Shown: positions 27,325 through 38,532, counted from the stretch's first letter. The stretch: DNA of 64,000 nucleotides from Pseudochrobactrum asaccharolyticum (GCF_003314995.1 NZ_QNRH01000002.1:496001-560000); one strand, 5' to 3'. Notes: generated by a model from the letters alone, not told the origin. Made by a program: numbers and translations.

Positions 27325-29306
27325 GGCTTAACTCCTAAAGACTGCAGCTTGAGCGTATGTTCATCTTCAACACGCTGCACTTCTTCCGCAGTGACATAGT
27401 AGTCGCGGTTATTGTTGAACGAATGGATGATGCTGATCGCAATAATGGCGAGAGCCGCAGCAATTGCCAGCCACCAGATATGCCATACACCAGCGAAACC
27501 AAGCACGATACAAACCATACCGATGATAAAGCCGGTACCGGTATTACGTGGCATATGAATTGGCTTGAACTTGTCGGTTTTACGCTTCACGCCACGCTTC
27601 TTCATATCCCAGTAAGCATCAACATCCTGAATACGCGGTGTTTCAGAGAAGTTGTAGAACGGAGCAGGAGAAGCAACAGACCATTCCAGTGTACGACCGT
27701 TTTCCCACGGATCACCGGTGTGATCGCGCAGAGCTTCACGGTTACGGATAGACACCAGAACCTGAATAACCTGACAGACAATACCAACCAGAATAATCGC
27801 TGCACCGATCGCAGCAACGATCAGGTAAATCTGCCATTCCGGATTTTCAGTGTGGTTGATACGACGGGTCATACCCATGAAGCCGAGGATATAGAGCGGC
27901 ATAAAGGCAAGAATGAAACCTGTCAGCCAGCACCAAAATGCGCGTTTACCCCATGTTTCATCCAGACGGAAACCGAATGCTTTCGGGAACCAGTAGATGA
28001 AGCCGGCAAAACAGCCGAACAGAACACCGGAGATAATCACGTTATGGAAGTGCGCAATCAGAAACACGGAGTTGTGCAGTACGAAATCCGCAGGCGGAAT
28101 TGCAAGCATAACACCGGTCATACCACCGACAACAAATGTACACATGAAGCCGACAGTCCACAGAACCGGCGTTTCCATACGCACGCGGCCTTTATACATT
28201 GTGAACAGCCAGTTGAAGACTTTCGCCCCTGTCGGGATCGAAATAATCATCGTCGCCACGCCGAAGAAGGCGTTAACGGAGGCGCCACCGCCCATAGTAA
28301 AGAAGTGGTGAGCCCAGACGAGGAAGGCCAGAACGGTAATGGCAACAGTCGCATAGACCATTGAGGTGTAACCGAACAGACGTTTTGCCGAGAAAGTCGC
28401 AATAACTTCCGAGAACACACCAAAGCAAGGCAGAACCAGAATATAAACTTCCGGGTGACCCCAGATCCAGATGAGGTTGATATACATCATCGGATTGCCG
28501 CCGAAATCATTGGTGAAGAAATGCATACCAAGATAGCGGTCAAGCTGCAGGAGCGACAGAGTTACGGTCAGGATCGGGAAGGCTGCAACGATCAGAATGT
28601 TCGCACACAGAGAAGTCCATGTGAAAACCGGGATCTGCATCATAGTCATGCCAGGGGCACGCATTTTGATGATGGTTGCGATCAGGTTCACACCGGAGAG
28701 CAATGTACCCATACCGGAGATCTGCAAGGCCCAGAGATAATAATCAACACCGACGCCAGGGCTGTATTCCAGACCGGACAGCGGCGGATAGGCCAACCAA
28801 CCGGTACGTGCAAATTCACCGACACCGAGTGAGATATTGATCAGAATAGCACCGGCAACAGTCAACCAGAAGCTAAGGCTGTTCAGGTAAGGGAACGCAA
28901 CGTCGCGGGCACCGATCTGAAGCGGCACCGCAAAGTTCATCAAACCAACGATGAACGGCATCGCCACGAAGAAGATCATGATCACGCCATGGGCGGTGAA
29001 GATCTGGTCATAGTGATGCGGAGGCAGGAAGCCTTCATTCGCGCCGGAGGCCATTGCCTGCTGCGCACGCATCATAATGGCATCGGAGAAGCCGCGGAAC
29101 AGCATAACAAGCGCCAGAATGATATACATGATACCAACGCGCTTATGATCGACAGTGGTGAGCCAGTCTCTCCACAAAATGCCCCATTTACCAAAATAGG
29201 TAATGGCAGCGAACAGAGACAGACCACCGAGACCGACTGCGGCCAAAGTGACCATCACAATCGGTTCGTGAAATGGAATATCCGCTAGGGTAAGTTTTCC
29301 GAACAT
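27321..29306 (-). CDS. cyoB: Cytochrome bo3 ubiquinol oxidase subunit I (CyoB)
   Basis: The catalytic 661-aa subunit, a proton-pumping heme-copper oxidase. Its metal ligands are visible: FTAHGVIM for the low-spin heme, GHPEVYIL with the CuB His and the cross-linked Tyr, AHHFF for the two other CuB histidines, and IAHFHNV for the high- and low-spin hemes. The length and C-terminal extension ([13 protein letters not shown]) match CyoB and not the cytochrome c oxidases. It oxidises ubiquinol and reduces O2 in the inner membrane. The order is cyoA-cyoB-cyoC-cyoD. Confidence 0.97.
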   Translation of the reverse strand: MFGKLTLADIPFHEPIVMVTLAAVGLGGLSLFAAITYFGKWGILWRDWLTTVDHKRVGIMYIILALVMLFRGFSDAIMMRAQQAMASGANEGFLPPHHYDQIFTAHGVIMIFFVAMPFIVGLMNFAVPLQIGARDVAFPYLNSLSFWLTVAGAILINISLGVGEFARTGWLAYPPLSGLEYSPGVGVDYYLWALQISGMGTLLSGVNLIATIIKMRAPGMTMMQIPVFTWTSLCANILIVAAFPILTVTLSLLQLDRYLGMHFFTNDFGGNPMMYINLIWIWGHPEVYILVLPCFGVFSEVIATFSAKRLFGYTSMVYATVAITVLAFLVWAHHFFTMGGGASVNAFFGVATMIISIPTGAKVFNWLFTMYKGRVRMETPVLWTVGFMCTFVVGGMTGVMLAIPPADFVLHNSVFLIAHFHNVIISGVLFGCFAGFIYWFPKAFGFRLDETWGKRAFWCWLTGFILAFMPLYILGFMGMTRRINHTENPEWQIYLIVAAIGAAIILVGIVCQVIQVLVSIRNREALRDHTGDPWENGRTLEWSVASPAPFYNFSETPRIQDVDAYWDMKKRGVKRKTDKFKPIHMPRNTGTGFIIGMVCIVLGFAGVWHIWWLAIAAALAIIAISIIHSFNNNRDYYVTAEEVQRVEDEHTLKLQSLGVKP

Positions 29307-29381
29307 TTCTCTACACTTTTAATGGCAAGACCATTGGCTATGAAAGCCAGTGGTCTGCCTGCCTAAAGTCACGAAATCCCG

Positions 29382-30326
29382 TCAGTTAGACGCAGGTTCC
29401 GCAGGCGATTCTTTTTTCACAGAAGATGTGATGAACGGCGAAAGCTTTTGAACGCTGCCGCCACCATGGCTGACACAAGGTGTCTTCCCATCCACGCAGC
29501 GACCGATAATGGCGCTGAACAGGCCAGGCTCGGTGGATGCGTAATGTGTAACCGGGTGTTTCTCTGTCGGCTGATCCAGCTCGATATAACCTGCACGGTT
29601 CAGCACTTTGTCAGAGGTACGAACTTCAGAAACCCACTTCTCAAAGTCACCTTCTGTCTTCACATGCGTTGTAAAGCGCATCTGAGCAAAACCATCACCG
29701 CTATAGTTCGCGGAAATACCTGCATAGGTGCCGGTTTCATTACCGATAAGGTGGAGTTTGGTCTGCATGCCAGGCATTGCATATACCTGACCACCCAAAG
29801 CCGGAATGAAGAAGGAGTTCATAATGTGGCCGGAGGTGATACGGAAGTTCAGCGGACGATCTACCGGTACAACCAGTTCATTCACCGAGGCAATGCCCTG
29901 CTCCGGATAGATGAACAGCCATTTCCAGTTCATTGCCACGACTTCAACCTGAACCGGCTTGGCCGCATGTTCCAGCGGACGGTAAGGATCCAGTTCGTGT
30001 GTCTTAACCCAGGTCACATAACCAAGAATGAGAATGACGATGCACGGAATAACCCAGACAAAGGCTTCAATCTTGTTGGAGTGATGCCAGTCAGGCAGAT
30101 ATTCATTATCCTTGTTGGCACGATATTTATTCGCGAAATAGAGTGTCGCGATAATCACCGGCACAACGATCAGCGACATGATGACAGTCGCAAAAACAAT
30201 CAGGTCACGTTCCTTAATGCCAACTTCGCCTTTAGGAAACAAAACAACCTGCTGACACCCTGCCAGAATTGCCGTCATCATCAGAACCGCACCAATGCCT
30301 ACTGAGCGGAATAATCTGTGTTTCAT
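29382..30326 (-). CDS. cyoA: Cytochrome bo3 ubiquinol oxidase subunit II (CyoA)
   Basis: A 314-aa subunit II with a lipobox (TAILAGC) at residues 19-25 and two transmembrane segments, then a periplasmic cupredoxin-like domain. It lacks the CuA ligands of cytochrome c oxidases, as expected for a quinol oxidase. The tail (about 280-314) adds CVDGKTPC and a Ser/Glu-rich end that is longer than in E. coli. It is the first gene of the operon. A 25-bp palindrome lies about 57-81 nt upstream and may be a control site. Confidence 0.95.
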   Translation of the reverse strand: MKHRLFRSVGIGAVLMMTAILAGCQQVVLFPKGEVGIKERDLIVFATVIMSLIVVPVIIATLYFANKYRANKDNEYLPDWHHSNKIEAFVWVIPCIVILILGYVTWVKTHELDPYRPLEHAAKPVQVEVVAMNWKWLFIYPEQGIASVNELVVPVDRPLNFRITSGHIMNSFFIPALGGQVYAMPGMQTKLHLIGNETGTYAGISANYSGDGFAQMRFTTHVKTEGDFEKWVSEVRTSDKVLNRAGYIELDQPTEKHPVTHYASTEPGLFSAIIGRCVDGKTPCVSHGGGSVQKLSPFITSSVKKESPAEPASN

Positions 30327-30382
30327 TTAAATTTTCCGTCTTGAATGCGCCCGGGGCAGGCCACATATCAACATTCACCAAG

Positions 30383-30407
30383 GTATTTTATGTGATCCAT
30401 AAAATAC
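30383..30407. promoter_or_regulatory. 25-bp palindrome upstream of cyoABCD
   Basis: Perfect 10-bp arms GTATTTTATG / CATAAAATAC around tgatc, centred about 69 nt upstream of the cyoA start. Could be an operator for an oxygen-, redox- or metal-responsive regulator, or an mRNA hairpin. It does not match the FNR-type TTGAT-N4-ATCAA pattern. Confidence 0.5.
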
Positions 30408-30883
30408 AAAGGCACCTTAACTGCTTTGAAATGCTGTATTATTTCTGATCTGAATTTATTTCAGAACAAGAAGAATATACAGTAGTTTCGGTAAATCCTG
30501 AAATTCATAGGCAAAAAAGCCCCGTATTTCAACACCGGAAGCCGTTATACAACATTTCAGAAACTCTGCAGGAACAGCTATTCATCGAATATGAAAACCG
30601 TTCCGTATCAGACGAGCCAGCCTGTAGGTATTGACCGTCCCGATACAAAACATCTGCAGGAAAGCCGCCGCATCACGCCGATTCAGTCTGCCATCCAGAG
30701 ACTTTTGCGGCTTCTATAAGCATGAATCCATCGAACAGCAAGATGAATCTCGGTCACGTTTTCGCGTGACGCGCGTAAAACTATACATTCCAGTCAAGTT
30801 TTTTAGGCTGAGCAGCTGCGAAATCACTTCCTAAAACAAAGCGAACAAAAATAAAATTATGAGAAATGAAAATATACAAAATG
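30408..30883. other. Long AT-rich intergenic region upstream of cyoA
   Basis: No convincing gene. A large imperfect hairpin at about 30432-30484 pairs ctgtat...ttctga with tcagaa...tacag. Two short plus-strand frames (about 30631-30834 and 30866-31072) have no Shine-Dalgarno or family resemblance and are not called. Confidence 0.5.
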
Positions 30884-30908
30884 AAAAAGGCCGGGATATC
30901 CCGACCTT
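30884..30908 (-). terminator. Minus-strand terminator
   Basis: aaggccggga / tcccgacctt (one G-U) around a 3-nt loop; on the minus strand followed by TTTTTCATTTTG. It probably ends the transcript of the small gene at 31074-31292, leaving a 3' UTR of about 165 nt. Confidence 0.65.
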
Positions 30909-31073
30909 CCATTAAACGTCTCAATTATTGCCAGTACATCCGTGGTCAAAAATCAGACGAATTTCTTAAATTCAATATATGTATAGAGAGCAAATATTTC
31001 AAGAACATGACAGATATACGATATTTTCGTGAATCAGTCTTTCAAAATATAACTACTCAAAACCTATTCTAAT

Positions 31074-31292
31074 TTAAGCGACTGCGCGCTCCTGATAACC
31101 GCCCTGCTGCCGCGCATCCTCATGCGCAATATAAGCATAGACCTCATCCATACATTGCTGCAGCATATCCAGATCCACAGGCCCCATACGGCTGAGATAG
31201 ATATCCATCTCACTGGCAGGCACACCGCGCTTAATCATTTCCACAATCGCCTCGACAACGATTACCTTCTGATCAAATCTGTAACGCTGCAT
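31074..31292 (-). CDS. Small protein of unknown function (72 aa)
   Basis: A 72-aa protein (MQRYRFDQKVIVVEAIVEMIKRGV...), largely helical, with no signal peptide or membrane segment. The ATG at 31292 is preferred over the in-frame GTG at 31304 because GAGGTGG lies about 4 nt upstream. The layout of two helices joined by a VPASEMDIYLSRMG stretch could fit a small DNA- or protein-binding protein, but no family is recognised. It lies alone, between two AT-rich gaps, with a likely terminator at 30884-30908. Confidence 0.65.
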   Translation of the reverse strand: MQRYRFDQKVIVVEAIVEMIKRGVPASEMDIYLSRMGPVDLDMLQQCMDEVYAYIAHEDARQQGGYQERAVA

Positions 31293-31494
31293 AATCCACC
31301 TCACGCATTTCAGAGTGTTCCATCTCTTTATGCTCCCATATGGTTAATATGCTATGAATATGCCCGAATTAACAACAGGGAATAGCTGTCATTTTTCAAT
31401 AAGATAGAACCGAAACGAAAATTCTGAACAATAATAATATTTCACGTAAAATTATAAAATAATAATATAGAGCAATTTTCTCAATATAAAACAA

Positions 31495-31528
31495 AACTAC
31501 CCGTCGGCTTATAACCAGACGGGTAGTT
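31495..31528 (-). terminator. ftsK terminator
   Basis: aactacccgtc / gacgggtagtt stem with a 12-nt loop; on the minus strand followed by TTGTTTTATATT, about 45 nt after the ftsK stop. Confidence 0.85.
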
Positions 31529-31571
31529 GAAACATTCTTTTTTACAGTGATATGCAAATCACTTGTACATT

Positions 31572-34500
31572 TTACATACCGTCATTCTGGCCGAGGATTT
31601 CACGTTTACCAACATGATTGGCAGCACCGACAAGGCCTTCCTGCTCCATGCGTTCAACCAGAGAAGCAGCACGGTTGTAACCGATCGACAGACGGCGCTG
31701 GATGTAAGAGGTTGAGCATTTCTTATCACGCAGCACGACCTTCACGGCTTTCTCATAGAGATCATCACCATCTTCGGAGCCCATATCGCTCTTGTCAAAG
31801 ACAGCACTGTCATCCTCAACGGCATCCGTCTCTTCTTCATCGGCGGTCACAGTGGCCAGATAATCCGGACGTCCCTGCTCTTTCAGATGATTAACGACCT
31901 TTTCCACTTCTTCATCGGAGACGAAAGGACCATGGACACGAACGATGCGGCCGCCACCGGCCATATGCAGCATATCACCCTGACCAAGCAGTTGTTCTGC
32001 ACCCTGCTCACCGAGAATGGTGCGGCTGTCGATCTTCGATGTGACCTGGAAGGAAATACGGGTCGGGAAGTTCGCCTTAATTGTACCGGTGATCACATCA
32101 ACGCTTGGTCGCTGTGTCGCCATGATCAGGTGAATACCGGCCGCACGTGCCATCTGCGCCAGACGCTGGATCGCACCTTCAATTTCCTTACCGGCAACCA
32201 TCATCAGGTCGGCCATTTCATCGACGATAACGACGATGTAAGGCATTGGTGTCAGATCCATTTCCTGTTCTTCATACAGGATCTCACCGGTCGCTTTGTC
32301 AAAACCAGCCTGTACCGTACAGGTAACAGTCTCACCTTTTTCACGCGCAGCAGCAGCACGGGCATTGTAGCCGTCGATATTACGCACACCGAGACGCGAC
32401 ATCTTGCGATAGCGCTCTTCCATTTCGCGCACGGTCCATTTCAGCGCCACAACGGCCTTCTTCGGATCGGTAACGACAGGGGTGAGCAGATGCGGAATAC
32501 CGTCATAAATCGACAGTTCCAGCATTTTCGGATCAATCATGATCAGGCGGCATTCTTCCGGCTTCAGACGGTAGAGCAGCGACAGGATCATTGTATTAAT
32601 GGCAACCGACTTACCGGAACCGGTGGTACCGGCAACCAGCAAATGCGGCATCTTGGCGAGTTCGGCAATCACCGGCTCACCGCCGATGGTTTTACCAAGG
32701 CACAGTGCCAAACGGCAATTGGTGCGCTCGAAAGCTGGCGATTCAATCAGTTCGCGGAAATAAACCGTTTCGCGGATCGAGTTCGGTAGCTCAATACCGA
32801 TCACATTGCGCCCCGGCACCACTGCAACACGGGCAGAGAGTGCCGACATGGAGCGAGCGATATCATCAGCCAGACCAATCACGCGGGAGGATTTCACACC
32901 TGGTGCAGGCTCGAATTCATAGAGCGTGACCACAGGTCCCGGACGGACATGGATAATCTCACCACGCACACCGAAATCTTCAAGAATGCTTTCCAGCAAA
33001 CCAGCGCTGCGCTCCAGCATTTCCTGCGAGATAATCGCACCGTCTTTATAGATCGGCTCCTGCAACAAAGCGCGTGGTGGATATTCATAGCCTTCACCGG
33101 ACATGACAGTTCCGGTTTCAATCGCGGTCGGCGAGAAGATCGACAAGTTAATTGAAGATGAAGAATTACGCGCCGCAGCCGGAGCTGCAGCAAATGTTAC
33201 CGGTACCGCAGCTTTTTCGGCAGGTGCTTCCACCTGTTCAGCAACAACGTCCGCAACGTCTGCTACAGGTTCGCTCTGCTCAACAACAGCCTCAGGCGCT
33301 GTCTCGATAGTGGCTTCAGCAGCAACAACCTGCTCTTGTTCCTGTTCAACCGGAGCCGCAACTTCGCTCAGAGATGACGGTACAAGCAGCGCCTGTGTGG
33401 CAATGGAATAGACAGGCATCTGATAGCCTGACAGACCAAAGCTGAAGGACGGCAAAAACGGATTGCTTACTTGCGCAACAGCAGGTGCTGTTTCAACAGG
33501 GGCAGCTTCTGCAACAATATTTTCTGTAACCTGAACAGCTTCAATAACAGGCGTTGCGATTTCGGCCGGTGCTTCTGCCGGCACGCTGACTTGTGGTTCA
33601 ACCACGACAGCAGGTTCAGCAGCAACAACCTCTTCCGTCTTTTCCTGAACAACGTCCTGAACAGGGCGCAGCTCAACAGCACGGAACATGCTCAGAATAG
33701 ATTTTGTCTCAATAACCGGTGCAGCGGCAGTTTCTTCAACCGCAATGGCCGCAACAGGTGCAACAACTTCAACCGCTTCTGCCACAGTGACAACCGGTGT
33801 TGTTGATGCTGGCAGAATGTCCGGCAGACCGGCAAATTCCCAGAATGCAAAATCAGACAAATGGCTGAGCTGCAGACTGCTCTGCTCGCTTTCAACAGCA
33901 GGAGCAGCAGTCACTTCCGCAACTACAGGTGTTTGCGGCAAATGAGAAACTACAGCATTCACAACTTCAGCTTCAGGAATAACGGAAATAACCGGCGACG
34001 ATACGGCGCCAGCCAATGGTGCCATTGCTTCAACATGCGGTGCGACCGGCACAACCGGCAAGCGCAGACGTGCGGCAACAATCATGCTGGAAGGACCGCG
34101 CAATACCGGCGCAGTGCGCACCGGCTGCGTTGCAGCGGCAGTAGTAACAACAGCAGGCTGTACCGCCTGCGCCGCAGGCGCTGCGGCCTGTTCATGTGCA
34201 ACAACCGGCTGTGTTTCTTCTTCCGCACCGAATTCTTCAATCAGCTTGGCGCGCAGACGCATCAACTCATTTTCGGGCGTGCGGGTAAAACGGACATTTT
34301 CAGCCAGAGCAAAAGCGTTTTTCCAGACTTTCTCGTCGGAACCGAATTGCTCACGTACAGACAGTCCCTGATAGGCCACATGCGGGCTGTTCATAATCAT
34401 GGTCGGATTAGCAGGTTTTGGATGAACCGGCGCAGCAACGGCTTGCGGTGCTGCAACTGGTGCCGCCTGCTGTGCGGCAGATTGCGCAACCACAGTAGGC

Positions 34501-34871
34501 TCTTCAGCCGGAGCAGCACGTTCTTGATCCATCCAATGTTTAACCGCAAAATTGTTGCTCATCTGCTTACTCCTAAGCGGGTATGTCGGGATTGAGGTCA
34601 CAGTTTCAGCAGCTGTGGCAGGCACAATTTCTGTGACAACAGCCGGAGCATAGCTGAGAGGCGAAGGCACCTCCGCTTCTGCAAAATCTGTTCCTGCAAA
34701 AACCTGTTCTTCCGGCTGATACTGTGTCTCAGATATAAAAGAGCCGGCAGCAACCTGCTCAAAGCTCTGCACTTCATGCGGCGGGGATACCGGTTCACGC
34801 ATGTCAGCGGAAGCCGCAAAGCGGTCAGACGTTGCTATGGAGAAATTGGATCGTGGAATACGCATGGACAT
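31572..34871 (-). CDS. ftsK: FtsK/SpoIIIE DNA translocase lacking visible transmembrane segments
   Basis: A 1099-aa DNA motor that moves double-stranded DNA and activates XerCD at dif in relatives. The last ~500 residues form the alpha/beta motor and gamma winged helix: Walker [10 protein letters not shown] at about 745-753, Walker [10 protein letters not shown] at about 880, and the C-terminal [21 protein letters not shown]. The first ~540 residues are Ala/Val/Glu/Pro-rich and low in complexity, with no hydrophobic segment of membrane length. The classical four-TM FtsK domain is therefore absent. A second, membrane-bound FtsK is likely elsewhere in the genome (inference). Confidence 0.92.
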   Translation of the reverse strand: MSMRIPRSNFSIATSDRFAASADMREPVSPPHEVQSFEQVAAGSFISETQYQPEEQVFAGTDFAEAEVPSPLSYAPAVVTEIVPATAAETVTSIPTYPLRSKQMSNNFAVKHWMDQERAAPAEEPTVVAQSAAQQAAPVAAPQAVAAPVHPKPANPTMIMNSPHVAYQGLSVREQFGSDEKVWKNAFALAENVRFTRTPENELMRLRAKLIEEFGAEEETQPVVAHEQAAAPAAQAVQPAVVTTAAATQPVRTAPVLRGPSSMIVAARLRLPVVPVAPHVEAMAPLAGAVSSPVISVIPEAEVVNAVVSHLPQTPVVAEVTAAPAVESEQSSLQLSHLSDFAFWEFAGLPDILPASTTPVVTVAEAVEVVAPVAAIAVEETAAAPVIETKSILSMFRAVELRPVQDVVQEKTEEVVAAEPAVVVEPQVSVPAEAPAEIATPVIEAVQVTENIVAEAAPVETAPAVAQVSNPFLPSFSFGLSGYQMPVYSIATQALLVPSSLSEVAAPVEQEQEQVVAAEATIETAPEAVVEQSEPVADVADVVAEQVEAPAEKAAVPVTFAAAPAAARNSSSSINLSIFSPTAIETGTVMSGEGYEYPPRALLQEPIYKDGAIISQEMLERSAGLLESILEDFGVRGEIIHVRPGPVVTLYEFEPAPGVKSSRVIGLADDIARSMSALSARVAVVPGRNVIGIELPNSIRETVYFRELIESPAFERTNCRLALCLGKTIGGEPVIAELAKMPHLLVAGTTGSGKSVAINTMILSLLYRLKPEECRLIMIDPKMLELSIYDGIPHLLTPVVTDPKKAVVALKWTVREMEERYRKMSRLGVRNIDGYNARAAAAREKGETVTCTVQAGFDKATGEILYEEQEMDLTPMPYIVVIVDEMADLMMVAGKEIEGAIQRLAQMARAAGIHLIMATQRPSVDVITGTIKANFPTRISFQVTSKIDSRTILGEQGAEQLLGQGDMLHMAGGGRIVRVHGPFVSDEEVEKVVNHLKEQGRPDYLATVTADEEETDAVEDDSAVFDKSDMGSEDGDDLYEKAVKVVLRDKKCSTSYIQRRLSIGYNRAASLVERMEQEGLVGAANHVGKREILGQNDGM

Positions 34872-35361
34872 GAAAAACCAAAAAATACGCTACTGAGTTC
34901 TGTCCACAAAGTAATAAAAAATGAAGGTTAATAAGTTCCTTCCAAATCGCACTTGTGATCAGGCATTTACGATCACCGACACAACGAAACTCCGCAAAAC
35001 TGATATAAATTTATGTTTATTTTCATTGCCTTAAATAGATCACCAGCCATTTTTCGGTCAGGAAATATTATTTCCTCACGTCTTGCCGCCGGTACAGCAG
35101 GCATCCTCAGACAGATAAGCCCCCTTCATTGAAGCATGCGGCATTTAAGCAAAGCTAAAAATATCCTTTGAAAGACATTTCGGGGTAAAATCTCCCTCCC
35201 ACAGGCCAATTCACGATTAATTGCGCATATTTTTCGTTATTTACGCATCACGTCAGACAAGAATCCCCCTCGCAATCATGCGGCGGGTGGGCTAAGGAGA
35301 CGCCAATCGACCGGTTAAGCGACTCTTTTTCAAAAAGCGGCTCATTCCGGCTCATATAAAA
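34872..35361. other. 490-bp gap between divergent ftsK and the glutamate-synthase-like gene
   Basis: AT-rich near ftsK. No gene or tRNA seen. A conspicuous AAGGAG at about 35295 has no start codon at working distance. Promoters for both divergent genes presumably lie here, but none is clear enough to call. Confidence 0.5.
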
Positions 35362-37023
35362 ATGGTGACACTCATGCTCTCTTATCAGCGTTATGCGGTT
35401 TTCACATGTGTTGCGCTTCTGACAATCGCCTCGTTTCTCGGAGCGGTTTATTACAGCGAATGGCTGCTTATCATAACTGCGATTTCCAGTGCCCTGCTCG
35501 GCCTTGGCGTTTATGATATTTTCCAGTCCAGACACGCGATCCTGCGCAACTACCCGATCATCGGCCATATGCGCTTTATCCTTGAAAGTATCCGTCCGGA
35601 ACTGCGCCAGTATATTATTGAAGGCGACCGCGATGAAGAACCTTTCAGCAGAGAGATTCGCGGCCTTGTCTATCAGCGCGCCAAAGGCGTGGAAGACAAA
35701 CGCCCTTTTGGTACAATTGAGAATGTATACGGCTCCGGCTATGCGTGGCTGACACACTCAGCGGTGCCGATGGTTATTAAGGATACGGATTTCCGTGTCC
35801 GTATCGGCGGCTCGGCCTGTAAACAGCCTTATGATGCCAGCCTTTATAACATTTCGGCTATGAGCTTCGGTGCACTGTCTGCCAATGCTATTCTGTCTTT
35901 GAACAAAGGCGCGAAGATGGGCAATTTTGCCCATGACACCGGTGAAGGCAGCATCAGCCGCTATCATCGTGAAGGCGGCGGCGATCTGATTTATCAAGTT
36001 GCATCCGGCTATTTCGGCTGCCGTAATGATGACGGTACATTCTCGCCGGAAAAATTTGCCATTCAGGCTGCCGATCCTCAGGTCAAAATGATTGAACTGA
36101 AAATCAGTCAGGGTGCCAAACCCGGTCATGGCGGTATGTTGCCAGCCAAGAAAATCTCTCCGGAAATCGCCGAAGCACGCGGCATCCCGATGGGCAAAGA
36201 CTGTATTTCGCCACCGGCACACAATACTTTCTCCACGCCGATCGGCATGATGGAATTTATCGGCCAGCTTCGTGAGCTTTCCGGCGGCAAACCTGTCGGC
36301 TTCAAACTCTGCATCGGTCATCGCCGCGAATTCATGTCGATGGTCAAGGCCATGCTAAAAACCGGCATTTATCCGGATTTTATCGTCGTTGACGGTAAAG
36401 AAGGTGGCACCGGTGCGGCTCCGCTGGAATTTACCAACCGCGTTGGTATGCCGATGCTTGAAGGCCTGACCTTCGTGCATAACACGCTGCGCGGTGCCGG
36501 TATCCGTCATGAAGTCAAAATCGGTGCAGCAGGCAAGATTGTTTCCGCCTTTGATATTGCCCGTACATTTGCTCTGGGCGCTGACTGGTGCAACTCGGCA
36601 CGCGGCTTCATGTTTGCTGTCGGCTGCATTCAGGCACAGTCCTGCCATACCAATACCTGCCCTGTCGGTATTGCCACGCAGGACCCGCTGCGTCAGCGTG
36701 CGATTGATGTGGATGATAAGAGCCACCGCGTTGCACGCTTCCACCGCAATACCATGCATGCTCTGGGTGAGCTTGCCGGTGCGGCCGGTCTGAGTGACCC
36801 GCGCGATTTCATGCCTTACCACTTCATGTTCCGTCAAAAGGACAATGAATTCCTCGACGGTAATGAAGTCTATCCGTATCTGCCAAACGGCTTTCTGGTT
36901 TCCGGTTCTGAAATTGCAGAACTGTCTGACTGGTACAGCCGCTGGGATCGCGCTTCTGCGGAAAGCTTCGCGCCACCGGAAATTCCGCATGGCCCGTTCA
37001 CCCGCCGCAAGATTGCTGCCTGA
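35362..37023 (+). CDS. FMN-binding glutamate-synthase-family protein with N-terminal membrane segments
   Basis: A 553-aa protein of the GltB-like FMN/3Fe-4S family. Residues 10-55 hold one or two hydrophobic segments, so it may be membrane-attached. The FMN-barrel motif is visible (MSFGALSANA, KGAKMGNFAHDTGEGS, KISQGAKPGHGGMLP), and the 3Fe-4S cysteines occur as CIQAQSCHTNTCPVG near residue 430. It lacks the glutamine amidotransferase domain of true GltB. Relatives have been linked to archaeal-type glutamate synthase or other redox roles; the substrate is unknown here. Start 35362 versus 35374 cannot be decided by Shine-Dalgarno. Confidence 0.9.
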   Translation: MVTLMLSYQRYAVFTCVALLTIASFLGAVYYSEWLLIITAISSALLGLGVYDIFQSRHAILRNYPIIGHMRFILESIRPELRQYIIEGDRDEEPFSREIRGLVYQRAKGVEDKRPFGTIENVYGSGYAWLTHSAVPMVIKDTDFRVRIGGSACKQPYDASLYNISAMSFGALSANAILSLNKGAKMGNFAHDTGEGSISRYHREGGGDLIYQVASGYFGCRNDDGTFSPEKFAIQAADPQVKMIELKISQGAKPGHGGMLPAKKISPEIAEARGIPMGKDCISPPAHNTFSTPIGMMEFIGQLRELSGGKPVGFKLCIGHRREFMSMVKAMLKTGIYPDFIVVDGKEGGTGAAPLEFTNRVGMPMLEGLTFVHNTLRGAGIRHEVKIGAAGKIVSAFDIARTFALGADWCNSARGFMFAVGCIQAQSCHTNTCPVGIATQDPLRQRAIDVDDKSHRVARFHRNTMHALGELAGAAGLSDPRDFMPYHFMFRQKDNEFLDGNEVYPYLPNGFLVSGSEIAELSDWYSRWDRASAESFAPPEIPHGPFTRRKIAA

Positions 37024-37025
37024 TT

Positions 37026-37056
37026 AAAAAAATCCCGCCAAATGGCGGGATTTTTT
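37026..37056 (+). terminator. Bidirectional terminator
   Basis: aaaaaatcccgcc / ggcgggatttttt with a 4-nt loop. It follows the glutamate-synthase-like gene by 3 nt and is shared with the convergent NDH-2-like gene. Confidence 0.92.
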
Positions 37057-37063
37057 AATGCCT

Positions 37064-38329
37064 TCAAACTTCAGGATCACGCATGGTTTCTTTTTGCGTG
37101 ATCAGACGCGCACTTTGCAATCCGCTCAGATAAATCCACAGCCAGCTCCATGCGACGGCAAGGCGTGACCGTGTTCCGATCAGGAAGTAAATATGGGCAA
37201 GCCCCCAAATCCACCACGCCAGAATGCCTTTCAGCTTGAAATTACCGAATTCAATCACTGCAACTTTACGGCCGATTGTCGCCAGATTGCCCTGATGCCG
37301 GTATTTGAAAGTTTCAGGCGGCATTGTGCCTTTCAATGAAGCACGGATGCATTTTGCAACAAAGCTCCCCTGCTGCTTGGCCGCAGGCGCAATACCTGGC
37401 ACGGATTTATCCTCGCCCCATTTCACTGATGCTGTATCACCGATCACGAAAACCGACGGATCATCCGCAAGCCGCAAATCCTTGGTGACAACCACCCTGC
37501 CCGCCCGATCCGCCTCTGCTCCCAGCCATTGGGCAGCAGGTGATGCCTGCACTCCGGCCGCCCAGATGATCGTCCGGCAGGCAATCGGCTCCTCTCCGAT
37601 TGTTATACCGTTTTCATCGCAGGCTGTTACCGGCACACCGGTACGCACGGTCACACCGAGCTTTGTCAGAGAGGTTCTCACATAGTCAGACAGGCTCTCA
37701 CTGAAACTCGGCAACACCCGCCCGCCTGCTTCCACCAGCAAGACTTTGGCCTGACGTGTATCAATCCGGCGAAATTCGCGCGGTAATGTATGATGGGCAA
37801 GCTCGGCAATCATACCAGCCATTTCCACACCTGTCGGTCCCGCACCAATCACTGCAAATGTCAGTAATGCCTCACGTTTAGCCGGATCTGCCTCCAGTTC
37901 TGCCTGCTCAAAGGCCAGCAGCATACGCCTGCGAATTGTGGTTGCATCCTCCAGCGTTTTCAAGCCGGGTGCAAAATCCTCCCACTTATCCTTACCAAAA
38001 TAAGCGTGGCGTGCGCCTGTAGCCAGAACCAGGATATCATAGGGCAGTTCGGCACTGTTACGCAGACGCACAATTTTGCGATCACGGTCAATACCAACAA
38101 CTTCATCAAGCAAAGTCGTTACTTCGGAACGATCGCGAAAAAGATGGCGGATCGGCCATGCAATCTCCGAGGTTGCAAGCACCGTAGTAGCCACCTGATA
38201 TAATAAAGGCTGAAACAGATGGTGGTTACGGCGATCCACTAAAGTGATGTCCAGATCGGTCTTTTTCAGACCATGTACAACCTGCAAGCCGGCAAAACCC
38301 GCACCAATAACCACAAGCTTCTTTTTCAT
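37064..38329 (-). CDS. NAD(P)/FAD-dependent oxidoreductase, NDH-2-like
   Basis: A 421-aa flavoprotein of the type II NADH:quinone oxidoreductase family, which oxidises NADH without proton pumping at the inner membrane. The FAD Rossmann motif VIGAGFAGL is at residues 6-14, the NAD-binding IGAGPTGVEMAGMIAEL near residue 165, and IGDTASV near 295. The C-terminal IWGLAHIYFLIG... is the hydrophobic membrane-attachment region. The start at 38329 is used because the upstream frame (to 38410) runs through non-conserved sequence. Could be an alternative respiratory dehydrogenase. Confidence 0.9.
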   Translation of the reverse strand: MKKKLVVIGAGFAGLQVVHGLKKTDLDITLVDRRNHHLFQPLLYQVATTVLATSEIAWPIRHLFRDRSEVTTLLDEVVGIDRDRKIVRLRNSAELPYDILVLATGARHAYFGKDKWEDFAPGLKTLEDATTIRRRMLLAFEQAELEADPAKREALLTFAVIGAGPTGVEMAGMIAELAHHTLPREFRRIDTRQAKVLLVEAGGRVLPSFSESLSDYVRTSLTKLGVTVRTGVPVTACDENGITIGEEPIACRTIIWAAGVQASPAAQWLGAEADRAGRVVVTKDLRLADDPSVFVIGDTASVKWGEDKSVPGIAPAAKQQGSFVAKCIRASLKGTMPPETFKYRHQGNLATIGRKVAVIEFGNFKLKGILAWWIWGLAHIYFLIGTRSRLAVAWSWLWIYLSGLQSARLITQKETMRDPEV

Positions 38330-38532
38330 AACGCATCCCGTTCTGCATGAGATCTGTCCGCCTGAAAACATACCACCTATTTTGCCTTTATGCTGTATTA
38401 ACCGTGCCAAGAGCCTAATCCCTTAAACTTGGATCAGTCTAAGGTGAAATTATGCTCTAATTTTAAAGTGGCACTAAGGCATAGCTTAATGCGCAAGAAG
38501 TTCCTACAAGCAGGCCTGAGCAATAAAGATGA

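Noticed and set aside
30631-31072. Two short plus-strand frames in the gap upstream of cyoA
   Set aside because: No Shine-Dalgarno, low-complexity AT-rich composition, and one crosses a minus-strand terminator.
35285-35320. AAGGAG near 35295 as a gene start
   Set aside because: No start codon at a working distance.
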